Source: Halisarca cf. caerulea (taxonomy: Eukaryota; Porifera; Demospongiae; Chondrillida; Halisarcidae). From it: a stretch of DNA of 64,000 nucleotides. Of the stretch, positions 12,401 through 21,662 are shown piece after piece. A model generated the notes under the pieces. It did no database searches. It was not told the origin of the DNA and saw nothing but the letters and a program-made list of their open reading frames with translations. The position numbers were made by a program, and so were the translations under genes. The stretch spans positions 103,501 through 167,500 of the forward strand of contig CAUJGJ010000030.1 in NCBI GenBank assembly GCA_963170055.1. The letters are read 5' to 3'. Each line of letters starts with the position of its first letter. The first letter of the stretch is position 1.

Positions 12401-15400
12401 GCAGGAAACTACATCTGAGGATAAAGGCATGTATTTTGTGTATTCTGTGAAGCTATACAATAAGTTAGCACAACAGTACATATATTTCTCTTTTCTAGAA
12501 TATGCACAAGACTCTTGGAATATGCTATTGAGAGAGCTTATTTGCATTCACATGCCATCCTCTCCTCAGAGTACCCTCAATGGACTAAGTCTTCTATCAC
12601 AACTTCTGCCACTGCCACTCCCAATTGAAATGCCCAAGGTAAGAATTGGTGTCATTTCCTATCACGCTATGCTCTTGGCAAACTGGTATTTACGGAAAAT
12701 ATTTGCTTCTTGGACTACAGGGTGTTTTTGCAGGTGAAATCTGTGAATTACACGCCAGCAGACACAAATGGGAAGTTCATCTGAAACCATTCCTTGATGA
12801 CTTATTCACTATTTTGAAGTACTATATGGGTAAGCCATGTCATTACAGTAACTACTATAACTATGGTCTTCAGATGTGTACACATTCACTCCCACCTACT
12901 GTACTTTACAGGATCATGTTCTCCAGAACTTCATTTCATTGTTAGAGAGGTAATGGTGAAGTTGGCTGATTTGTCATCTGCTTTGGCTTTATCAATGAGC
13001 AAGTACGTACGTAATTACTGTTTGATGGTGCACATACTTTGTATACAATAAGTAGAGCTGATGTGACACTCCTTCATTGTGATCCTTTGAAGTTGTATCT
13101 TGGGAGTCCTGTCTGAATCTCTTGCTGACACCCAATCAAATAGTGAAAATGCCTTGTAAGTTGGTTGTTTATATTTTTCAGTACATTATGTTCAAGTATC
13201 ACATAAATTGAGACTATTTTTTAGTGATTTCAGTGGATCTGACCTATGATCTGAAACAATAACCATTCAACACATGTGCATATGCATGTATCTGCATATG
13301 CCTCAAATATACTTGTGTGTGCACTCTAGCAGAGTACAGCACTTGTTAACCAAAAGATCTGATTTTATCTGTATCCATAGTTGTTTTAGTGTGAAATACT
13401 TTCTAGTCAGAAGTTACTAATTCTGCTTTGCTATATCGGCACATTTTATAGTAAATGCGTTCTTTGCTTTCCATAATTCATGCTTTTCTACTGCTGTGCA
13501 CTTCAGGTCAAAGCAGACTACAATCCAGGTATTGTCAACCCTAACAGTTGTTGTTCAACAACCTAGTATGAAGCAGGCACTGTGTGAGGCATTGTACTTC
13601 AAGTAAGCCAATGTGTCAAGGAACTTGTGTTTTGTCTGTAATGAGCATGTTTAGTAATAGACAATGTATTGTCTGGATTTGCTGGAAAGTCCTGCACATG
13701 TACACATGTACGTATGTTGTAATTATTATGAAATTTGAAAAATAATATTGTCTTTGTAATATATTTTTTGTGTATATTGAGTTATATACTTATAGCTATT
13801 TATATTGCTAATCAGTATACTGTTATTATAATAAACGTCTGATAATAGTTACGCCAACCCAAGAGCTAAAAACGTTTTCTCTCCAAACCTTTGACACCCC
13901 TAACTTTTGACAGGCTTAATTCTCTGATTTATTTATTTTCTATCTATGTCAAATTTCCATCCATTCTTACCGCCACACAACCCTACTTATCATCAGGTAC
14001 CAGAAGAAATCTAATTATTGGTCATCTTCCCGCATCTTTCTGAATTTGCTCACAATGATCACCTACAACAGGTCAATTTTGTTCGTGTAGACATCGAGCA
14101 AACAATTTTGGTAAATCCTCAACAGTGGAACCTATGCCGTAGGACACTCCATGGGTAGTAAAGCGTGTGTCAGAGTACAGAGGTTGTTGGATTATCAAGT
14201 TGCTTTTATTACGGTCTACTACGGTATATGGCCGTGACTCAGAAGACATATTCGGATTACAAAGAATGTTGGATTATGGAGCCGTTGGATTACAGAAGTT
14301 CCATTGTACTATTCTAATAGGAATACAAATTTTAGTGCACTATTGGTGTTGAGTTGTTAGAGAGAATACAATGGTCACAAGTTTGTTGTATGCAGTATAT
14401 ATGTACGCACATACTACACTGTATGGTGAGTAGGTATACCTGTAACATTGTCATTTCTCTTGTGTAGGCAGTCAAAGTTTGGACACATCCTTGCCTCTCT
14501 TCTTAAATTTTTGAAATTTAATGATCTTCCCAATGCGGAAAATGTGAAGATTTACATAATTGTTCGTAAATTGCACATTTGCTATTATTCTGTTTCTATT
14601 GTCCTGTCATTTGTTTGTTTTTTGTATTTTGTAGAGTTTCCTTAACACCCTTTGTGACATGAATGTGGCATTTCAACTGGACTCAGCTGCTTTGTCTGCT
14701 CAAACTGTTGCCAACAATGTACCTCCTCAGAATTGGCTGTTTCTTATTGTAGAAAGTGCATGGTCGCTTATGAGTGACTTGCATCAACCCTTTACTGTTA
14801 CCGTATGTGCCCTTAAACTCCTTACCAGTACCGCAGAATATGACCAAGGCATTGCTACTTTGGAAAGGTATGTAATTTGCAATGTAATTGGTTGTACTCT
14901 TGCTCAGCATTTTGTTCTTTTTTGATTAGTGTTCTAAAGGATGACTGTTTAAAATTCCAGCTATTTGTGGAGCATTTAATATCTAATTTACAGTAAGTTA
15001 TCAGAAACTCTAACTTTGACAGTTTAGTGTCATTTAGGATAATGGTTCTACAATGTGTTCAGTGTATTGTACTGCTGATGCTTTTCTCTGTACCCTGTAG
15101 AGCTGGAGGTGATACTATCAAAGATGTCTATCAATGTACATCATTTTTCCTGCAATTTCTACTTTCTTTGCTATTTGACATTGATTCTAAACGTACTCAG
15201 CTGCATAATGCTAGCCTTTCATCAAATGTGCCATCTACAAAATTGGATGGTGATACTCATGCAGATACCAATGGTTCTTTTTCAGAAGATATTACAAGTC
15301 GTGAGCTTCAGGAGCAGTATGTTAAACTTGAAGAGCTGAAACAAATTCGAAGTCTTACTATTTCAGCTGCTTGGATACGTGATGCTCTAATGCCTTCAGA

Positions 15401-18400
15401 TGATAAAAATTTCCTCCAGGATTTAAGTGTTAGCGTAAAGGTAATGCTATTGATCCTCATTCCCATTTTCTTGCTTGTTGGCTGTACAAGCCCACTGTAT
15501 GCGTGTTCCACTATGTTGTCATTTTTTGTGCTACTAATAGTATCTAATGGAAGTTCATTCTTCTTTCTAACACCTATTTACTTGTCTTTTGATTAAGGTA
15601 GTGTTTGGTAACACTCCCTTGTTGATCATTCACAGGAGCACTGCGAGGATAAGCAGGAATTGTCTGAGTTTGTGCAAAGTGTTGAAGAGTTTGTAAAGTC
15701 TTTGTCAGCTACAATAGAGGAACGTGCCAGTAAGAGATGTTACTTTAAGACTTATAGTATAAGTGTGAGATGTGAGATGGATTTCCTAAGTTAGTGAAAA
15801 GTATGTACACACCTTGAAATGGTGTCACATGATGAGTTATGGTGAGATTAATATGGAATCATGAAGTGTGGTGTACATACCTACAGTATTTCTCATCTCT
15901 TCCTTGCAAGTTTCAGAACATAACAACCATTTACTTTGCTGAGACAATATAATACAGTCAATCGTATGGTGATTGCACAATCATAGGAAATGTAGTGTTC
16001 GAGTGACCAGTTGGTTCGTATCAGACCAAGAAAATGTGATAAACATTGTGTAGCTACTGATTTTTCAGGTGTACCTGACAAGATAAAGGCAAAATCGATC
16101 CTTTAGAGCCTCAATCCTAATTTAAGGATGGTTTACCATACTACAGTATACATACATGCATTTATTACGTGAAGCATGATAGATTGCCCAATGCTTAAAT
16201 ATCAAACCTTGGCTCTATATCAACCAATGTGATTTTTGGTTTTTTTCACCGTTTGCTTGTGTGTGTGTGTGTGTGTGTGTGTGTGCAAGAAAGATCTTTT
16301 TGTGTGAAAGTAGTATGACTTTGCCTTGATTGTATAGCCCCACCAACTGCAGGCATGGTACTGTAGTGTCCCTTATTCTCTGGAGTCTAAATGTTCCGGA
16401 ATCGAGTTCTGGGATGTCAGTTGGTGGTTATGTGATAGTTTAAGAACATCTTGAGTTATTTTGCAGTTTGACTACCTTATGGCGGGTACTTTTCGATGGG
16501 TAAATAATTTATGGTTTTCATAGTTGGGAAGGGGACCAGGAAATATTTTTTTATGATACTGCAAGTATACTGAGTTATAAGTTACTAAGTTACTAAGTTG
16601 CGAAGTTATACTGCAAGTATGCGGTATATACAAAGACCATGTCCACACATGTGGCTCTTTGTGCTGCATATGGTACGGATCTACAAAGGAATTGACAATT
16701 TCTCGACCTTAGTATAACCTTATTGAAGAACTTTAAGAAGGGCAATGGCAGTAATTTGCCTGATCCCAGTGGACCTTTAGCACAGTCAGTACTATCACCG
16801 TTGATTGTGAATGCCAACAAGGAAGTTGGCCTTATGTATTTCTGTGTAAATGTCATAAGGATTACCCGTTTGCCTTTGACATTGAAGTTTATTGCTGACT
16901 TCCACTTCCCAAACGTATGCCTTGTATCATGGCTTCAGTTTCCAAGAAACTGCATAGCCATTTTCTTGAACCATGTGGAAACAAGGAGTGTGGTTTCCTA
17001 AGTTATAATTTGTTTCCGGTGTGGACCACAAATTTTTGACCACAAATGAATATAAATTTCACCCCTTGAAAACTACTTGCTGTGTGGTATTTATTACACA
17101 CGTTTGTAATTCAATTCTATTTGATATTCCCTGCTTCTCTGATCAATTATTACAGTTTTGCCATGATTACATTTTGTATTAATGAAATGTTCATAGTTAA
17201 AGATTCCATATAACTTCCTGGAATTGTTGATTGATGTACTGTAATACCCCTGTTTCCATTTAGATACTGATATTGAACGTGTGGATCAAGACATGTCAAG
17301 TACTTTTCCTGGCAGAGCTGCAATTGAAGAACAGTTTAAGGAGCGGGCTTTTGTAGTAGAATCATCTGCTGGCATATCTAGGTACAAACCATTGCTTCTA
17401 ATATGCATGTACATAATTGACTTGTTTTCAAAATAACAGCTTTTTACTGCTCTGTTACCCAGTCTGGATCTGTGGCTGACAGGGCCTCCAGTGGATGAGA
17501 TATCTTTTTTTGATCAGTGCAAAGTAAGCTCATATCTATGGTGTTTAAAGTAGTTCCTGTGTTTGATAACACTTCTCACCTTGTTTCTATTACTCAGGTT
17601 GCAGTTGATCTAAATCAACTGGCTCAAGACTGCTGCCCCAATCTCAATGTAGAGGAAGAAATGAAGAAGCAGATGTTGGCATCACCACCTCACTCTCCAA
17701 AACACAGATTCAGGTCAGTTGGTTGTCATTCTGGAAGGTGAACCTTAAAATTATAATTGAGGTACTGTACCTGTGACTCAGGAATGACATCGATTGTCCA
17801 CCATTAAGTTAAAATATTCAGTGTTATTATAGGATTGGTGAATGATGCCTATGTTAGACTATTATTATTATTATTGTTATTATTGGATGTTGAATGAATT
17901 TTGGTCTGTCATATGCAATCCCCCCCCCCTGTTTCATTGGTTGGTTGACTAAAAAACAGACCTACGTAGGGCTAGCGTTATTTTCACCCATACTTACAAT
18001 GGCTTTAACATCCACAAAGCATGAATTTGTGTATGTGAAAGTCGTTGCAAGTAGGGGGTCACAATTTCACCGAGCAGCGTGTTGTATCCTTCCCTAATTA
18101 TGCAGATTTTGGACCGGGGGTGCATTTTTTACTAGGGGTCCATTTTCTGTGTTACAGATAGCTGATTTATTTATTGGCATTCCTATGGCAGCTTATGATA
18201 TTCACTTACAATCTATCACAGGAAACCAAAGTCCAACATGCTTGCTGAAAGGCAAAGGCTTCGAAAAGAAGGTTTGTAATTTTATACAATGTTAGTACTG
18301 TATGTAATATCTCAAATGCTTGGTTTCAATCCATAAATCCATCCGTTGATGTATGTGTGTGTAGCTTTGCTCCGCCAAGGACCCATTTCTGGTCGTGGTA

Positions 18401-18745
18401 AAGATGTATTTCGCAGTCGAAAAAGTACAACAAGTCGGGCACCATCGATGCATGTTGATGATTTTGTAAAGCTAGGGCAACAGGTGAGAGATACTTTGAA
18501 TGTGCCATCGTTGTGCTATTTAGTGCTGGAATGATGTCATTTATCTGCAGAGCCGTGCAGCACCTAGTGTTGGCCCTTATGGATTGCACCCTTACATGCA
18601 TGGAATATCTGGAGGACCTTTTATGCCTTCACACCTTCCAACTGCCAGATCCTGGTCTGGGATTGTGCCAGGTCAATTTCGTACTCAGGAATTTTTCCTC
18701 CGAGTACCCCAGCTCACTGCAGGAATGAGACCAGGACTGAGATAA
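96..18745 (+). CDS. VIRMA: Virilizer-like protein (VIRMA), C-terminal ~1,337 residues, 5' end outside the window
   Basis: VIRMA is the scaffold of the nuclear m6A mRNA methyltransferase complex. I read 36 exons with consistent phases: 96-257, 657-814, 1218-1299, 1675-1730, 1859-1927, 2804-2892, 3262-3403, 3869-3969, 4180-4286, 4368-4435, 4508-4549, 4608-4682, 4754-4868, 4947-5021, 5309-5392, 5671-5739, 6055-6239, 10905-10961, 11432-11578, 12258-12426, 12499-12638, 12721-12829, 12912-13002, 13093-13155, 13507-13602, 14468-14543, 14635-14867, 14930-14992, 15101-15440, 15636-15729, 17264-17381, 17463-17523, 17598-17713, 18222-18271, 18365-18483, 18551-18745. Identity rests on SQLLPLPLP (exon 21 region) and TSRAPSMHVDDFV (penultimate exon), both near-identical to vertebrate VIRMA. 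Most of the protein is helical, Leu-rich and armadillo-like. The tail after the MHVDDFV motif is short and lacks the long RG-rich extension of vertebrates. The first exon uses a weak donor (G|gttgaa) at 257, and intron 12427-12498 is GC-AG. A 4.2-kb transposon lies in intron 6240-10904. Confidence 0.9.
2085..2240. repeat. Foldback repeat with multiple ACTAAATC motifs (VIRMA intron)
   Basis: The motif TCACTAAAT or its complement occurs about six times here. Positions 2171-2188 and 2195-2212 form a perfect 18-bp inverted repeat around a 6-nt loop. It lies wholly inside the intron 1928-2803 and holds no open frame. Confidence 0.75.
6375..6394 (+). repeat. Left terminal inverted repeat of the two-gene transposon
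   Basis: This 20-bp sequence is repeated exactly, inverted, at 10596-10615. It starts with CAGT next to a TA dinucleotide, as Tc1/mariner ends do. Beyond 20 bp the similarity to the other end becomes patchy (shared TCGCG and GCGAGGCCT motifs). Confidence 0.9.
6794..7810 (+). CDS. Tc1-type DD34E transposase, intact
   Basis: 338-aa single-exon protein. Residues about 5-70 form a paired-like helix-turn-helix DNA-binding region ending in a basic hinge (RSGRKSR, near 60-66). The RNase H-like catalytic domain follows. The triad is D157 (in IWTDEST), D240 (in MQDNDPKHTS) and E275 (in SSADLNPIERVW). Exactly 34 residues separate D240 and E275, which is the DD34E spacing of Tc1-like enzymes. Such enzymes cut at the terminal repeats and paste into TA. 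The length (~340) is normal for the family, and there is no frameshift or internal stop. The frame lies about 420 bp inside the left end, and the ATG at 6794 follows a leader with no in-frame coding look. No spliced exon is needed. Confidence 0.95.
   Translation: MPKRLSAYSRKRIISLTKQGKSAVEVVAILREEGVATTAKTVRKWSHRWNSSLGLEDHHRSGRKSRITGEISFFVEEQLIKDDEISSRELAYLVHKQFDTKVSPSALRIHMRNKLQWTVVKTRFGPMISEKNKEKRVLFAQDCVAKGDTFDDVIWTDESTVQLTRHAQNMRVKVGKERILKPAAKHAVKVNVWAGISKRGATKICIFDTIMDSDLYIDILRHHLVPFLETFEEGYRFMQDNDPKHTSRKSREFYESEGINWWKTPASSADLNPIERVWHEMKHYLARYVKPLNKSELVKGIQQFWRQRMTKSRCQRYIQHVHVVLPKIIEKKGGITGE
8033..10473 (-). CDS. BEN-domain protein carried by the transposon (two exons, ~526 aa)
   Basis: Exon 1 is 10473-10081 and exon 2 is 9220-8033, both phase 0. 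The donor is gtacga and the acceptor ttgttag. The start at 10473 has a strong context (ACCCATGG); an upstream in-frame ATG at 10560 is less likely. Residues about 38-95 (from YVLIEWID to GRLFRGIVKDL) look like a small Tudor/SH3-like barrel; this is my inference from pattern only. They are followed by a Lys-rich stretch with three KKQKKD-like repeats, probably a nuclear localisation signal. A Pro/Tyr/Arg/Gln-rich middle has tandem SPYRQQMR octapeptides. The last ~80 residues fit a BEN domain (NFAVLLVRKCYTKAEM..., ending in INESCRRLKR), a DNA-binding and protein-interaction fold of chromatin factors. The 860-bp intron holds a TA/CA microsatellite. It could be a captured host gene, but its placement between the transposon ends argues for an accessory factor. 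Confidence 0.85.
8770..8945 (-). repeat. Coding minisatellite in the BEN gene (24-bp and 48-bp units)
   Basis: About four 24-bp units encode SPYRQQMR. Next to them are two 48-bp units encoding SPYREQSGLPNRQQMR. The units are almost identical at the DNA level, so the array is recent and probably still changes length by slippage. Confidence 0.85.
9271..9438. repeat. TA/TATG/CA compound microsatellite in the BEN gene intron
   Basis: A (TA)n tract of about 55 bp, a TATG-rich middle and a (CA)n tract of about 40 bp follow one another. It lies in the intron of the transposon's BEN gene. ORFs read across it are artefacts of the repeat. Confidence 0.9.
10596..10615 (-). repeat. Right terminal inverted repeat of the two-gene transposon
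   Basis: Exact inverted copy of 6375-6394, followed by TA at 10616-10617. The BEN gene start codon lies only about 140 bp inside this end, so its promoter must be in or next to the terminal repeat region. Confidence 0.9.
11916..12200. repeat. Dispersed ~280-bp repeat, copy 1 (VIRMA intron)
   Basis: It shares order and sequence with 45932-46277: a TTTTAGCTAAA start, a GGTGGTACCACC-like motif, a middle with CATGGAGATTATGA-like text, and an end CTAGAACACTGATG. No coding potential is shared beyond chance. Type (SINE or non-autonomous DNA element) is unknown. Confidence 0.65.
16257..16287. repeat. GT microsatellite in VIRMA intron
   Basis: A run of about 15 TG units lies in intron 15730-17263, which is otherwise AT-rich with no exon or gene that I can see. 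Confidence 0.85.
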
Positions 18746-20876
18746 CTAAATCAATGTACAGTACTATGCATACTTTTAATGTATGCTGCCATAAAGTTGA
18801 AAACTTAGTACAATTGTAACTTCCTAATATGGGTATATTTTCCTTGGTAAATTGTCTTTTGAAGTACTGTATATTATATATATACATTGAGGTGCTACAA
18901 TATAACTAAATAATAATTTGTATCTCTATAATACACACAAACATTATTATAATGGTATTCATGCATTATACTGTACACGCCCACATATCAACTGTTTTTA
19001 TAAGTTTGTACAATCCTATATATAATAAGCAAAATTTTATGCAATATGACAAAGTAGTATAATTAATATATCATACAATTTCAAAATTATATACCATATA
19101 TATACGTATGCATACATCGATCATGAAAATTGCGAGAGGGCTGCCCAATAAGTCCAAATTTATATTATAAGGCTGAGAAGCACCTGCATGAGAGTGTGCG
19201 CATATATGTTGCATGCATGCATTTATATCATGCATCTGTTGGATCCTCTTGATCTGTGCATGCGCATGCATGCATGGCCATTGGATCCATGCAAGAATTT
19301 AATTGTTATAGCAAGATTCTGTCTTGCTATCAATTTAACAATATAATAATACCCTGTTTCATGCATGTAAATTATATAAAGATCAAAGAGATGACTGCAT
19401 GCATGTACGTACTGTATTAATATGCCTGCCTGCATGTCACACAATGATACATGTACATGCATACAGTTATAAAGTCAATAATATTGTACAGATCATGCAA
19501 GACCTTTCTATATAATATGCAGATATTGACATGCATACATGTATAGCTGCATCAGATTGTACAGTATATATTATATTGTATATCTTTGAATACTGAACCA
19601 TATGCATATGTACTGTATACAGCATTCATGTAATCAACTTATAAAAACTATAGTACAAAATTATTCTCATGTCCTATATTGTAAGAGTTTGTTATGCGCA
19701 TGTGCATGGCTGAATTTGGTATATTACGTAGGACAAACAAACTAACCAACAGTAACTAGCAGTATTTGATGTGTATGGGATACCAAGCAGCTAATTAAGT
19801 TTAGGCAAATAGATATTATAAGAAGCATACTCTTCATCCAGCCAGGATATAGGGTATCAGTGGTTGCCGCTATAGCTGCCTTTACTATGCTCAGCAGCAT
19901 ACACACTCCAAAAAGTCATGGCGCCATACAGTGAGACCTAATTATCTGCACCTCAGATATCCAGTTCCCTATAACCTTCCACAGGAGTTTTTATTAGAAC
20001 AAATCTGCAATAATCCTACTGTACACTATATTATTGCTCCCTCTTTTATTTCATCCAGAACAGATGTGTATGGATAAGTGCCGTCTGACTGCAGACCCAG
20101 TTGCAAGCAGCCAGTGCATCTGTGCATTCTAGTTTAAGGAAGTATGTAGATCAAAAAGCATTATACCTTGTTTCACTATAAATAGCTCTAAACTCACCTT
20201 TGCCTTGGTCTTGAATGGATTAGAATCTGCACAGATTACTTAATTCTTGTATATCAGTTTTGTCAAAGATGAAGCACGGTCATGTACACCTGGTTTATCT
20301 GAAAAACTAATTTACTCACTACTACTACTGTGTGCAATCTACCCTAATTTATCTAACACCTGGTGACCAGTGCATTTTATGAGGAACATGCAGATGTGGT
20401 CGGTTAACAAGGGGCCACTGTACTTTCTCCGTATAAATGGATATGCAGTATGCACACTACTATATATTGCAAGGCCTAATTATGCATGTAATTTAATTGT
20501 AATACCTAAAGTTTATACAGTATTATACATTATACACACAATATTATCTATATTATATCAAACTACGCATGTGTTTAGTCATTATTTTGGATGCATATCA
20601 TAAAAGACCATGAAACTGCACTGCAATATATTACCTTGCCAATTGCCATATATATTTGTACAGTGTAGACATACCGGTACTATGTGCCCATAAGCACTAA
20701 TTTAACATCATGCTGAACTTGCTTCCTTTCAGTTATGCCTACATTAGTTAATATACAATATGCGATATAGTCTTCTCCTGAAATTATAGCACTCCGCATG
20801 ATACAAAAGTTGATTAAATGTTCACACGCATTCATTCAAGTATTATACATGTACAGTACATATTTTCAAAACAGCT
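18746..20876. other. Convergent intergenic region, no gene seen
   Basis: This AT-rich region lies between the 3' end of VIRMA (+) and the 3' end of the VWC/TSP1 gene (-). Both 3' UTRs must lie here. It is full of TGCATGCA-type and TACATAC-type words but has no long frame and no recognisable RNA gene. Confidence 0.6.
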
Positions 20877-21616
20877 CTACATGTCCAATACTATTGGACA
20901 AGCCTGAGAATTGCAATCTTCCAATTCAAGTAGAGAGCCTTGACAGTCGATTACTTCATACTCATCCAAATCCTTTGTACCACATTTGCGTGAGCGGCTT
21001 CTTCTACCTGATCCACAGGATCTGCTGCATCTGGTCCATTTTGACCACTGTGTTAATGAAGCTACTTTGTCTCCCGATTGCAACTCTATAAACACGTATA
21101 TCATTTGAAACATGTGAAATCCAATATTACTGTACAAGTCATGGTAATGTTCCATTGTGTTGCTTCTGTCTATATACATTGTGTGTATAAAGAGACATTT
21201 CAAAGGGATGGCAATACTAATTAACCATGATGATGTCCTTTAAGAATGTGTAATCTCAAAAAACTTGAATAAAAATTGAATCCTCTATTAACATATGGAC
21301 TAATAGATAATACACAAATAGGCATGCCTGTGGTTTAATGTAATATGGAAATGTATACATATTACATATCACTCGAGATCTCTATCTAAAACCATTTAAA
21401 AATGGTACAAGGATGTAGGATTGACACAGGATCGTGCAAAAAGCCATTATCAAAAAAGGATTCTCCAAAAACACTTGAAACAAGGTTAAGTTGCAAAACC
21501 GGTACAGGGCTAGGTGGGCAAAGGGCAAGACAGGCATAGGGCTAGACAAGCATAGGGCTAATTGGAGGGAGCACACATTAATCCACTTAACTATACATTG
21601 CGATGTGTGTGTGTGT

Positions 21617-21662
<46 letters not shown>

